Below, one piece after another: positions 1 to 10,731 of a stretch of DNA of 64,000 bases. Location of the stretch: positions 7,008,188 through 7,072,187 of the forward strand of contig JBANSL010000013.1 in assembly GCA_037127255.1 (NCBI GenBank). Direction: 5' to 3'. Position 1 is the first letter of the stretch, and every line of letters starts with the position of its first letter. A program made the position numbers and the translations under genes. Under the pieces are notes generated by a model. It was given only the letters and a program-made list of their open reading frames with translations. It was not told the DNA's origin and ran no database searches. This DNA comes from Persicaria tinctoria (lineage: Eukaryota > Streptophyta > Magnoliopsida > Caryophyllales > Polygonaceae).

Positions 1-1128
1 CGATCCCACTCGCCCCTCCCATGTATGTCTGCTGCCGAAAGCCTTGTACGGACTGAAACAAGCTCCGCGAGAGTGGTTCAGTAAGCTCAAGACCTTCCTT
101 CTTGCATCCGGCTTTCGGGGGTGTCAGTCCGATTGTTCTCTCTTTGTCCACACCATCTCTGCTTGCACCATCCACGTCCTTGTCTATGTGGATGATCTGA
201 TTGTGACAGGAAGCTCCATTCCCCACATCGACCGCTTCATTGCTCAACTCAACCGTATGTTCTCTTTGAAAAATCTGGGGACCTCCATTACTTTCTTGGC
301 ATCGAGGTCACGCGCACGCCTACTGGTCTTCACATGTGTCAGCATGGCTACATTTGCGATCTCTTGACGAGGTCTAAGATGGCCGATGCAAAGGCTATCT
401 CTACCCCTGCTGAGCCTCAATCCCGCCTGACTCTTTCGGGTGATCCGATGTCGGATCCTTCTCTGTATCGCAGCATAGTCGGCGCTCTGCAGTATGTCAC
501 TATTACACGCCATGAAATCTCCTATGCAGTGAACCGAGTGTGTCAGTATATGCACCGTCCGACAGAGGCGCATTGGTCGGCTGTTAAGCGCATTCTCCTC
601 TACCTCAAGGGTACCATATCCCACCGTTTTACCCTCCGTCCCACTTCCGAGTTTGCTGTGACAGCATTCTCTGACGCAGGATGGGCCTCTGACGTCGATG
701 ATTGTCGGTCCCAGTTTGGCTATGCCATCTACTTTGGCTCCTCTCTCATTAGCTAGACTTCTCGCAAGCAGCGTGTCGTTGCCCGGTCAAGCACAGGGGC
801 TGAGTATCGGGCTGTCGCTGCAGCGGTTGTGGAACTCAGTTGGATCCAACTCTTGCTCCTTGATTTGCGCCAGCCATTGGTTCGTCCGCCTTCGTTGTTG
901 TGTGACAGTCTCAGTGCGACATTCATGACTCACAATCCTGTTCTCAACAACCGGTCCAAACATATCCATATTGATTTTCATTTTGTTCGTGAGAAGGTGG
1001 ATGCTCGTGAGCTCTTTGTTCGTCACATCAGTACACATGATCAAACTGCTGATATCTTCACCAAAGCCCTTGGCTCCCATCGGTTTGATCTCCTCCGTTC
1101 CAAGCTCCACGTCGGCCCTCCGCCTTGA
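1..1128 (+). pseudogene. Ty1/copia pol remnant (end of RT plus RNase H)
   Basis: This is the 3-prime part of a copia polyprotein; its start lies outside the window. Visible blocks in order are the reverse transcriptase motif YGLKQAPREW (about 47-76), the catalytic YVDD box (about 184-197), and an RNase H domain with FSDAGWAS, ARSSTGAEYR, a KHIHIDFHFVRE block and the usual tail DQTADIFTKAL. It is dead. One base is missing near 281, which shifts the frame between YVDD and RNase H. A TAG at 754-756 stands where related elements have Trp in the S-W-S/T-K/R-K-Q motif. The frame ends at 1126-1128, just before the putative polypurine tract. Confidence 0.9.
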
Positions 1129-1140
1129 GCTTGTCGGGGG

Positions 1141-1274
1141 TATTAGAGATATGATATATTATTGTGTATACTATAAGGTTACGATATGTAAAGATTTGTT
1201 CCTATCTCTCTTGTAACCATATTTGTCTATATAATGGAATATCCTCTGAATGATAATTCATCAGAGCTTCCACA
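1141..1274 (+). repeat. Putative 3-prime LTR of the copia remnant
   Basis: A purine-rich run (cttgtcggggg) ends at 1140, directly after the RNase H stop, as expected for a polypurine tract. The next 134 bp start tattagagat and end cttccaca. They contain a TATA-like stretch (gtctatataatgg) and the typical layout of a very short copia LTR. There is no second LTR in the window to fix the borders, so both ends are inferred. Confidence 0.55.
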
Positions 1275-2699
1275 ATCTTTTAGGGAGCAGGTATATTTGT
1301 TTTATTTTTACGGATTCTGTTATTTATTGTGTTACATTTGTGCCTCTTCAGTGTTGTATTGTTGCACCTGGTCAATTGAATTTCAATTTCTTATTTCAGG
1401 TTCATGATGTGAAAATCCTTTACCATATGACAGGGGCTATAACCTTTGTAAATCAAATTACTTTTACCTTGGTTTCAGGCATGCTTTAATCACTAATAAC
1501 TCTTTTGTTGTTCATATGAAGTATGGATGGATCAATATTTTTTTATTAACCCATCCTTACACTAGTAGTTCTTATATTTTATTAAGCTCTTGTTAGGTCT
1601 CTTTTCTGCCATGTTTTTATAACAAAATTTGACATTAGGAATCTGTATCTTCTTGATGGACTCTCAACTGAAGATCTGCAGTTTGTATTCTTCAGCAATC
1701 CAGCTTTGTATGGACTATGAAGAGATCTTCTCTAATGGGTGGGATGCTTAGGGAACCGATAAGGCGATAAGGAAAGGTCCGCAGTTGTATTCTTCCGAGC
1801 CTACAAAACCATATTTGTCTTCACAAAATTATATGGTTTGTTGATGATACAAATGTGTATCGTGTAACAATTCACAACACATTTGAGAGATCTCATAGTT
1901 TCAGACTATGCCAAGAAGAAGAATGTGAATACATGTGCACTGACACAATCTGAGATTCGAGATATTATTCTTGGAGCTGAGATTGCTCCACCATCTCAGC
2001 AGAGACAACAGATTGCCGAGATCAAGAAGCAAGCAAAGGAAGCCAGTCAGCTGACTGTAGTAACTACGTACTAAAACAACCAATGTTCATGGTGATGAAT
2101 TAATTTAATTGTAACTACAACTAGTCCATATGAGCAACAAGCATTTGAATCCAACACAGATTGGCGTGTCAGCAATCTCAGCCTCAAATCTGTATCTCCT
2201 TGTGAATCATATATACGTGAATTCAGATGACATAAAGGTAAATATCATGGTTTTCCTTGTTAGCGATGAATTATCTTGTTTTCGTTGAAGACATGGTTGT
2301 GATTCGTTTCCTTCATTTTGGCATCAATTTGCAGGAAACTGGCTATACATACATCATGCCGAAGAACATTTTAAAGAAGTTCATCTGCATATATTGCAGA
2401 TCTAAGAACTCAAATTGCAGGCTACTTATATATATGGTATATAAGCCCACCAAACAATCCTCAAGTTAAAGAGATCCGGTGTATTGCAATGCCACCACAA
2501 TGGGGCACTCATCAGTGCGCAGGTGCACCTTCCTTCGGCTCTCCTGAGCATGAATTGCTCAATGACTTGGAGCCTTTGGGGTGGATGCACACTTAGCCGA
2601 TCAGTGAACTTCCACAGTTATCTCCACAGGTTTGCCTTCCAACCATTTTAACTCTTTTTTTTCTGCTCCCTGCCATTTGTTTATTATGTCTTTCTGCAA

Positions 2700-4659
2700 G
2701 AGTATGGATCAAATGTTAACAAGCCTTATTGTGTTTTGTGTTAACAAATCTGGGCCCTTGATTGAGAAAAGATGGATGGCCCAGATTTTGTCAAAATTCA
2801 AATTAATTATTTATTTATCAAGATGGGCCCACTTAAAAAATTCCAGTACTCTCAATTGTTGGAGCGTGTCTTTTAATTCCCTATATATTCTACGTTTACC
2901 CTAATCGATCCCTACAAACCTCCAGATCGACGTCTTCTTCTTCTTGCTCCTTCTTCTCTCTGTACTCAATCGTTGGCGACCCTGAAACTCCTCTTCCTCT
3001 CACCAATCCAAACTCAAACTCACTTCCGTTGTCTAAGGGTTCTTCGATCTCAATCCAAACCCAGTTCCGTTGTCTACATCTTCCAATTCAACATGATCCG
3101 TTACAATTTAATTTACGTCATTGATCGTCAAAAGTTTTGATTAATTGTTGCTTGTTTCCAATTAAATAAATTGGAGTTGACTAATCGTGCCTTGCTTCCA
3201 AGAGCAGGCCGAAGTTGATCCACAATTGCCATCACCTACTTGCTTAACTTGTCCACATCATCGGCAATTGGATTTAATTAACAAATTTGTTAATTAAGTC
3301 TTCCACCGTCGGGTGCTTGCTCTATTTGCTGGTGTTCAGGACGAATGCGTCATACTCGAGGCTCGAGGAGGCCCGAAAGTCCTGGAATAAGGTCATCGTC
3401 GGGAGAGATGATTTCGTCGGGCAGGTGATTTTGATCGTCGGCAGTTTTTTGGGATGAAGAACATCTTGAGCCCAAGCGAAGGCGATTGGCGATGGCGGTT
3501 CGGGATCAGGGGATGAGGTGATTGCCAATTGCAGAGGAAGAACTCGGATGCCAATCTCGCGAACCCTAGGATCTCCGACGGCAGCCTCCGATTGCGAGCG
3601 AGGGCCACGAACAGGTAGGCGGCGATCAATCTGTGTTCGATTGCTGCTCAATCTTGTGTAACTCTTGTTTTCTTCTTCCTGAATTGATGCTCAATCTTTA
3701 TTCGATTTCATCGGATCTCCAAGGTACATGGTATGCAAATAATATTCGATCAAGAATAAGGAATTATTCATTGGTATGCAATAAATATTCGATGGAATGT
3801 GATAGAGTATTCGTTACTATTTAGTTATTATTTCATGTAGAGTCACTATTCGGCCAGTTCATAGTTTCTATTCATTGATAATACAAAATTATTCATATGT
3901 ATTTGATCAAGAATAAGGAATTATTGTATATAGATTAGCGGTTGCTCATGATTCTCCTTGTTATTCGATCAAGAATAAGAAATTATTCATTGGTATGCAA
4001 TAAATATTCGATGGAATGAGATAGGTTATTCCTTACTATTTAGTTATTATTTTATGTTCAGAGTCAATATTCGGCAAGTTCATAGTTTCTATTCGTTGAT
4101 AATACAGAATTATTCATATGTATTTGGTTAATTAGATGCGAGAAATCAAGAATTACATTTACATACTCTTCCAACCCAGCGAATAATTACTATCAACTTA
4201 GCGAATAATTACTATCAATCTAGCGAATAGTTGCAAAATTGACCAACCCTTTTGCTATTATCTAAATGATAACTCCTCTTTACGGATGAATAATAACAAT
4301 TAATTTAGCGAATAATTACTACTAACCTAGCGAATAGTTGCAAAATTGACCAACTCTTTTTCTATTATCTAACGAATAATAAGTATAAGTTAACGAATAT
4401 TTTTTATCACTTTATCGAATAGTTCAAACAATGCACCACAAAAAAAACGTTACTCCACTAAAAAATGTTACGCCACAAAAAAAAGTGTACATAACACGCG
4501 CATAATTCAACAAGTGGGGAAGGAAAGAAGTGGGTCCCATTGATTTTTAATTAAAGAAAAAAGACAAAATTGTCAAATAATCTCAGCCACCCATTTCATT
4601 CAATCAAAGGCCCAGATTTGTTAACACAATAAGACTTGTTAACACAGGACCCAACCTCT
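2700..4659. mobile_element. Non-autonomous MULE-like transposon in a PRP8 intron
   Basis: The element is bounded by a 9-bp direct repeat tttctgcaa (2691-2699 and 4660-4668), the size made by Mutator-like transposases. Its ends form long inverted repeats: gttaacaagccttattgtg with ttaacaaatctgggccc (left, about 2714-2760) matches the reverse complement of about 4605-4645, with one 7-bp insertion on the left. The homologous intron in the third unit (16150-16170, ctttccgcaatatatatg) is an empty site, which confirms the insertion. No transposase is seen. The interior has a T/C-rich leader-like segment (2930-3090), a GC-rich block (3300-3620) with no product I recognise, and AT-rich tandem repeats. 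The GC-rich block may be captured host DNA. Confidence 0.8.
3743..4127. repeat. Tandem duplication, period 219 bp, inside the MULE
   Basis: tattcgatcaagaataag starts at 3743 and again at 3962. The following roughly 165 bp (ending attcatatgtatttg) are nearly the same in both copies. Just downstream (4175-4400) is a second set of short repeats built on agcgaataattacta and agcgaatagttgcaaaattg. Such subterminal repeats are common in non-autonomous DNA transposons. Confidence 0.8.
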
Positions 4660-5029
4660 TTTCTGCAATATATATGAAATGTTGGCGTTAAATGATGAAC
4701 TTTGTGAAGGATGTGCCATCACATGCCCGAGTCTTAGCTAGAGAATAACAACCAATGGGATGGCGAGAAACGCATCATTCTGACATACAACTTCACTCTG
4801 GGTTCCGTCTCTTTGATCGCGTACAAGCTGATCCCAACTGGATACGAGTGGGGGCGATCTAAGGACACAGGAAGTTATAATCTCTATGGCTATATTCCTA
4901 CACATTATGAGAAGGTCCAGATGCTTCTCAGTGATAGTTTCTTGGGATTCTACATGTTTAGAATGTGATCCTGTTCTTATACATATTTACTGATAGAATT
5001 TGACGAGGAAAATGCTTATTGAAATGTTT

Positions 5030-5490
5030 TTTTTTTTTACTCTTATTACAACCGAAAAAATACAAGCCATCTTAACAAAAACTTCCTATATATTAAAATT
5101 AGAAACTTATTACTTTAAAACTCAAGGCTTGAATTCCTACATACCATGAACTTCCATCTTGAATCTATACATGAAGCTGAAAAATTAAAATCTTAATTTA
5201 AGGTTAACTTTCGAAACACCCCTTTAAACTTAATTCTTCAAAACTCCGAACATAGACCATAACTTGATGAAAGTCTCAGTTCGGAAAAATATCCGCAACT
5301 TAGTCTTGAGTTTTCATATACTTGACTTGAATACGGTGAGTCTTCACCTACTCCCAGATAAAGGGGTGCAACTTGGTGTTGAGTCTTGTTCTTTTTTCCT
5401 GCCGTTTGTTCCTGGAAACACACTCATAAATAAAGTGGCGCAAAAAGTCTTCACATACTTGACTTGGGCAGTATATATATCACGGGGTCT
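5030..5490 (-). mobile_element. Antisense copia remnant upstream of RLP copy 1
   Basis: The same block occurs in the third unit (16500-16820 and 21921-22080), where its minus strand reads VKYVNTQDQVADNFTKPL, the end of a copia RNase H domain. Here the match includes the CAAGACTAAGTTGCGGATA part (minus strand, about 5275-5330), in a more decayed form. It is an old copia insertion already present before the unit duplicated. No coding capacity is left. Confidence 0.65.
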
Positions 5491-5703
5491 TTAATAATTA
5501 GTGAAAGCTGACTAGACGTATTGGACCACCTACGAAATTGATTAAAAAAAAATTCCCAATCTTGATTATATGTATCCGTTAATGGTGATTCATAGAATCA
5601 TAGACACTTGCGAAATTGATAAAAACACCAACCACTCCCAATCTTAATGAAGAGCATATGTGCCCCGGCAGCCCCGCACAGTACTAATATAAAAAACTAT
5701 TCC

Positions 5704-8427
5704 ATGTACTCTTTGATGATTCAACACGTAATACTCGTTGCCCTTTCCTTAGTCGTTTCCCTTGGTTCCGCAGCTGTATCCTCCTCCGTCCAGCCGCTGT
5801 GCCATACCAATGAGCGCCATGCTTTGCTCTCATTCAAGACCTCCTTCACCATCCTCAATTCCTCATGTTATTCTGGAGACAATTGTGCAAAGACTCATTC
5901 ATGGAAGAGTGGAGATTGCTGCGAATGGGACGGAGTCACGTGTGACCCCTTAACTAGTCACGTGACCGAGCTCCACCTCAGCGAGAGCCTCCTCAACGGA
6001 AGCTTCCCCTCCAACAGCACCTTGTTTAGTCTTCGCCGACTGCGCCACATCGACCTCTCTTCCAACCACTTCATGTCACCGATACCATCAGATTTCGGCC
6101 GTCTTTCTGACCTTACTTACCTGAATCTCGCCGACTCGGGGTTCTTTGGCAAAGTTCCACCAGAAATTGGCTGGCTCTCTAGCCTAACTACCCTTGATCT
6201 CTCCGATAATTATGAGTTAAAGATGCCCAACTTCAAGACTGTCATCGCCAACCTTACCAATCTAAGAGAGCTAGATCTCTCTAATGTGTTGATCAACGCC
6301 GATCTGCCTCCTATGATTGCAAACCTCTCAAAGTTGACATCTCTCAACTTGGGGTATTGTGGCCTACAAGGGGAGTTCCGGGCGACCAACGTTCTTAGCT
6401 TGCCAAAGTTGCGTTTTCTCGACCTGGGAGGCAACTCCGGGTTGCATGCTGACTTCTCGGCATCTACCGTGAAGTGGACAAGTCCGCTCGAGGTAATCGA
6501 CTTGTCTTATTGCAACTTCACGGGCAAATTGCCAGAAACGATAAGCACGACTATTCTAGGAAGATTGTCAATTATCTTATTAGGTGGGAACAGCTTCACC
6601 GGGACCATACCGGCCTGGCTTTTCACTCTGCCATCACTGACGTACTTGAGCTTGGAGAAGAACCTATTCACGGGGATAGGTCAATTCACCATCACTAATA
6701 GCTCTGCTCCCTCAGTACTATATAGGTTTTGGGCAAATAATAACCAACTTCGAGGACAAATCCCAGAAGCCATCTTTGAGCTCCGCAACCTTGATCGTCT
6801 ATACCTTGGAGGGAACAACTTGAATGCAACCATCCCGCTCAGCAAGCTCCAGAGCCTCCAGAATCTGACTGAGCTCTCTTTATCTCAGAATAGCATCTCC
6901 TTCATCGATGACATAGGTGTGGAATCCATTTCTTCATGGCCTAGCTTTTTTTTTCTAGATCTTTCCTCTTGCAACCTTGACCAATTTCCAATCTTCTTAA
7001 GCGATCAGGAAAATCTTAAAATATTGGACCTCTCTAAAAATGCCATCCATGGCCACATACCTGAATGGTTTCTGGGAAATACGGTTTCGTTAGAAGTATT
7101 GGACCTTTCTCATAACTCCCTAATTGGTGGATTGGAGCATCTTCCATGGAAACGCAAAAACAAGGAATTTATAAACTCTAAGTCTTTCTTTGCTTCAAAC
7201 AATCAGCTTAGTGGAGGGATTCCTTCTTTTTTATGTGATCATAGTTATTTTGATCTCATTGACATTTCTCATAACAACTTGACCGGCAAGATTCCAGGTT
7301 GCTTTGCGTCCCATATCAGTTCGCAAACAACCGTGCTAGATCTAAGCCAAAATCAACTTCAAGGTGTAATCCCGTCCACTATCTTCAAAGATTGTGCCAT
7401 GTTGCGTGATTTCAGGTTGAATGGCAACCGGCTGGAAGGGCCAATACCAAAATCTTTGAGTAACTGTATGAATATGCAGTTTATTGATCTTAGTAACAAC
7501 AACCTCAACGGTACCTTCCCTCACTGGTTAGGGGTTCTTCCCAATCTCGAGGGGCTTATCCTAGGCTCGAATAATTTGCAGGGTTCTCTAATGGGCTCAA
7601 ATACGACGAGCTCATTTCCTACCCTGAGAATTCTCGACGTCTCAAATAATGATCTCACTGGTGGCCTACTAGGTGGGTTTTTAATGAATATGAAGGCAAT
7701 GATTGAGGTAGATCACCATGACCATGGCCCAACGAGTCAATACATGAATCCCTATGATTTTCCATATGGTGAAGGTCATAATTTTTATGTTGAAGATTCA
7801 ATGAAAGCATGGTTCAAAGGATTCAATCATCGACTTGATAAAATCTTGAAGACCTTAGTATTAATAGACGCCTCAAGGAATAGGCTGGAAGGTTCCATCC
7901 CCGAGGCGATTGGAGATCTTGCCTCCCTCCGGTGGTTAAACCTAGCTCACAACAACTTCACTGGTCACATCCCACCATCCCTGGGCAAATTGAACCTGCT
8001 GGAATCTTTAGACTTGTCTCTCAACATGCTAGACGGCAAAATTCCCAACGAGTTGGTAAATCTAAACTCTCTTGAATTCTTCAATGTCTCCGATAATCAT
8101 CTAGTTGGGCCAATTCCAACGGGCAAGCAGTTGGATACATTCTCAAACGATTCCTATCTTGGGAATCCTAGGTTGTGTGGTGCACCTTTGACAAAAAAGT
8201 GCGGAAAACAGGTTGAAGTTCCTAATACAGCAGCAATTGAAGGAAGCATTAGTGAATCTTCAAGTTTGGATGCGTGGAAGATTGCTTTGATGGGATTTGG
8301 GTTTGGGATGTTTGTTTCGTCAGTTTGGGGATACTTCATCTTGTGGGAGAAGGAGTATCTCTGGGTATCCAGGTTGATCCTCGAACTACAAGTGTTCATC
8401 ATGCTGCATCTGATGAGGAGGCGCTAA
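5704..8427 (+). CDS. LRR receptor-like protein, copy 1 (27 LRRs)
   Basis: Predicted cell-surface receptor-like protein of the Cf-9/Ve1/EIX class, a single exon of 907 aa. An in-frame ATG at 5647 would add 19 residues. I chose 5704 because the three paralogues are similar from MYSL onward and diverge before it. Order: signal peptide (first ~24 residues), LRR N-cap (ERHALLSFK, then CCEWDGVTCDP), 23 LRRs, an island with WFKGFNHRLD (about 7690-7850), four more LRRs, C-cap with LCGAPLTKKCG, a short acidic stretch, one transmembrane helix holding GFGFGMF, and a short tail ending MRRR. There is no kinase, so signalling would need a SOBIR1-type partner (family knowledge). Compared with copies 2 and 3 it lacks 47 residues, two whole LRRs, near 6535-6560, without a frame change. 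The ligand is unknown. Confidence 0.93.
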   Translation: MYSLMIQHVILVALSLVVSLGSAAVSSSVQPLCHTNERHALLSFKTSFTILNSSCYSGDNCAKTHSWKSGDCCEWDGVTCDPLTSHVTELHLSESLLNGSFPSNSTLFSLRRLRHIDLSSNHFMSPIPSDFGRLSDLTYLNLADSGFFGKVPPEIGWLSSLTTLDLSDNYELKMPNFKTVIANLTNLRELDLSNVLINADLPPMIANLSKLTSLNLGYCGLQGEFRATNVLSLPKLRFLDLGGNSGLHADFSASTVKWTSPLEVIDLSYCNFTGKLPETISTTILGRLSIILLGGNSFTGTIPAWLFTLPSLTYLSLEKNLFTGIGQFTITNSSAPSVLYRFWANNNQLRGQIPEAIFELRNLDRLYLGGNNLNATIPLSKLQSLQNLTELSLSQNSISFIDDIGVESISSWPSFFFLDLSSCNLDQFPIFLSDQENLKILDLSKNAIHGHIPEWFLGNTVSLEVLDLSHNSLIGGLEHLPWKRKNKEFINSKSFFASNNQLSGGIPSFLCDHSYFDLIDISHNNLTGKIPGCFASHISSQTTVLDLSQNQLQGVIPSTIFKDCAMLRDFRLNGNRLEGPIPKSLSNCMNMQFIDLSNNNLNGTFPHWLGVLPNLEGLILGSNNLQGSLMGSNTTSSFPTLRILDVSNNDLTGGLLGGFLMNMKAMIEVDHHDHGPTSQYMNPYDFPYGEGHNFYVEDSMKAWFKGFNHRLDKILKTLVLIDASRNRLEGSIPEAIGDLASLRWLNLAHNNFTGHIPPSLGKLNLLESLDLSLNMLDGKIPNELVNLNSLEFFNVSDNHLVGPIPTGKQLDTFSNDSYLGNPRLCGAPLTKKCGKQVEVPNTAAIEGSISESSSLDAWKIALMGFGFGMFVSSVWGYFILWEKEYLWVSRLILELQVFIMLHLMRRR

Positions 8428-9339
8428 ATAGAGGTGTATCGGGTCAATTTATCCCTCCATCAATTATGTTTCCCCTATTTACTTTACTTTCAATAATATG
8501 TAATGCAATATATCAATGTCTTTGAAGATTGATGTGTTATACCTGCTAGATGTTGAATTGAATTCTGCCACTTGTAACAACTCAAGCCCTCCTATATTGC
8601 TTCCAATCTGGTCAGTTGTTCTTGGTTTTCTCAATTTTATCTCCGACTTGACTTGCGTAATTGCATTTGTTTTTGGTTTCTGATTTCCCTTGAACAATAT
8701 ATGGCGTGGTGTTTGTCAATCCACTTGCAATTGAAAATTGGTATATTTCTGATATACACACACCATGTGTACTGTGTTAATGCTTCTGGATGGGTGGGTT
8801 AATATGTTATGCTATATTGCTATGTGTTGATTAAAGGTACGATCCATTGCTTTGATGATTTAGATCCATTAAATTTCTAGCTTTGATGAGGATTATAATG
8901 ACTTTGTGAATCTAGCCTGAGAATATAGATGATTATATGATAGAGGGTTTGAATGGCAGTAATGGAAATTCGAACTTCTAAGGCTTGGATAAAGTGATTG
9001 ATTAGAGTTTTTTTTTCTTCTTCTGAAGGAGAGTGATCAAATCGTGGACGATCTTTCATCTGCATCTAAGGCCTATAGACTGAAGAATCCTCTTCTGTCT
9101 ACAAGAAACTTGTGAAACTTCATGTAAAAAGAAAGGCATAAATGTGTGTATTGGCCTTCATAGCAACCATCCAAGTTAAGTATTGATTCTGAAATACTTG
9201 CTGAAATGCCCGAACAAAGAAAGCGGAAGTGTCCCCAAGCAGATTACCATAAAACTTGATTTCATTTACAGGCTCTTGATGCATTCATTAGTTCTTGTTT
9301 TCTTACAAATTCACAAGGTGCTACTGCAAATCTGATCGA
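8428..9339. other. Shared 3-prime flank of the RLP unit, no gene
   Basis: The first ~450 bp (3-prime UTR side, cctccatcaattatgtttccc; gcttccaatctggtcag; gcttctggatgggtggg) is matched downstream of RLP copies 2 (13642-14400) and 3 (27753-28180). The remainder, up to the next PRP8 fragment, has no coding signal that I recognise. Confidence 0.7.
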
Positions 9340-10450
9340 TCTGTCAAATCCAGCTTTGTACGTACTCAGGGAACGAACAAGGAAAGGTCTGCAGTTGTAT
9401 TCTTCCGAGCCTACAGAACCATATTTGTCTTCACAGAGTTGGCAGGCGCAGGGGTATCTACTAATATCTTTTTGTCACTCGCATCCTTCACACCTGATCA
9501 AAGACACACGCATTACATGTCAATGCAAATCCCCATTTCAGCAGTTAGACCATCATGCGAAGAAACATATAAAGCAGCATACATAAATCTGTATCTCCCT
9601 GTGAATCATATATATAATATATGTGAATTTAGATGAGATAAAGGTAAAAATCATGGTTTCCCTTGGTAGCAATGAATTATCTTGTTTCATATCTACTATA
9701 GGACTGATGTCATCCAGGCTCTTGGAGGAGTGTATCCTAGAGTACACTTTGTTCAAAGGGACTTGGTAAGTGTTTATTTATTTTTTGTTTTTTGTTTTTT
9801 TCCACACTCTTTAAATGATATTGCTTTGCCATCTTTTATTTTTCGTTTGCTGTAAGCAATCATTTTAGGGGATTTGCTACAATCTCCATTTTTAGGTGGG
9901 GAGATTATGACTCTCATGTTATTGAACGTTATACAACATATATTATGTCAATCTATTCGTCTCCGACTAGTGTGATGATTGGACTTGATTTGGCATACAA
10001 CTTGCATTCTGCTTTTGGCAATTGGTTCCCTTGATCAAAGCCTCTGCTTGCACAGGCTATGAATAAGATCATCAAGGTATTTTAGTTTTGTTAATTTCTT
10101 CTGTTTATGCATAACATGTATTCTATTTCTGTCACATGCCCGAGTCTTAGAGAACAACAAGCAATGGGATGGCGAGAAATGCGTCATACTGACCTGCATC
10201 TTCACTCCGGGTTCCTCCTCTTTGACTGCGTACAAGCTGACCCCAACTGGATACGAGTGGGGGCGAGCCAACAAAGGACATAGAAATGCTTCTCAGTGAC
10301 CGTCCATACAGGTTTTACTTTTGTTGAATCATTTCATGAACTCAGTCTGGTTTACATGTTTTGGACCCGCAGACTCCAGTCTCCAGATACCGGCCCAAGG
10401 AACTACAACTTCATGGGGGTGAAGCATACGTCTCCGAAGAGACTTTATGA
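9340..10450 (+). pseudogene. PRP8: PRP8 pseudogene fragment, copy 2 (rearranged)
   Basis: Recognisable PRP8 pieces are [25 protein letters not shown] (positions 9350-9430, read in two overlapping parts: [11 protein letters not shown] and [17 protein letters not shown]), [12 protein letters not shown] (9583-9618), YRTDVIQALGG (9697-9730), [12 protein letters not shown] to [17 protein letters not shown] (9899-10033), AQAMNKIIK (10050-10076), [16 protein letters not shown] and [13 protein letters not shown] (10131-10270), and NYNFMGVKHT (10400-10430). Some pieces are out of order relative to the protein: the NYRTD block lies N-terminal of the ALYVLRE block in PRP8, yet here it comes after. Two PRP8 copies were therefore joined, with a breakpoint near 9684 inside an intron. 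A TGA follows GNWFP. About 9440-9580 is unrelated sequence. Confidence 0.88.
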
Positions 10451-10731
10451 TTATTTTATCAAATATCCCAAACACAACGTACGTTATACAAATTTGTGAT
10501 ATCGACCTGCGGAGAAGTCTGCTAACAATTCCAAAGACTTGTGCTCTATGCCGTAGTCATGTGCAGTATGTTTGACTTTAATTGGTGAAAGCTGACAAAG
10601 AAGTAGGCATACAAAACTCTATCTCATGTTGGACCCATTCTTGAATATATATATATGGATGATTCATAGTTACAAAATTGATAAAAACACAAACCACTCC
10701 CAATCTTAATTGCATACACTCTTTGATGAGC

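Larger units (their letters stand above)
1672..4965 (+). pseudogene. PRP8: PRP8 pseudogene fragment, copy 1 (C-terminal exons)
   Basis: These are decayed exons of the U5 snRNP core protein PRP8. Pieces in order: SNPALY (about 1698-1715); [12 protein letters not shown] then [16 protein letters not shown] (1767-1884, a few codons lost between them); [11 protein letters not shown] and [15 protein letters not shown] (1885-2071); INLYL-type VNHIYVNSDDIK (to 2238); an intron (2239-2334); [16 protein letters not shown] to ELPQLSPQ (2335-2631); a second intron enlarged by a transposon; then [25 protein letters not shown] and [15 protein letters not shown] (4710-4960). Frameshifts near 2075 and 2400, a TAG near 2596 and the loss of whole exons rule out function. 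Introns are retained, so it arose by DNA duplication, not by reverse transcription. The functional PRP8 (over 2,300 aa) must lie elsewhere. Confidence 0.9.

Noticed and set aside
3322..3651. 109-codon minus-strand frame in the MULE core
   Set aside because: No family recognised and GC-rich DNA often leaves chance frames; mentioned only as possible captured DNA.
5647..5703. Upstream start for RLP copy 1
   Set aside because: The 19 extra residues are not shared by copies 2 and 3 and would precede the signal peptide.
9295..9636. 113-codon plus-strand frame starting MFSYKFTRC
   Set aside because: The PRP8 match is in another frame here; only its last codons ([11 protein letters not shown]) are PRP8. 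The middle gave no recognisable protein.
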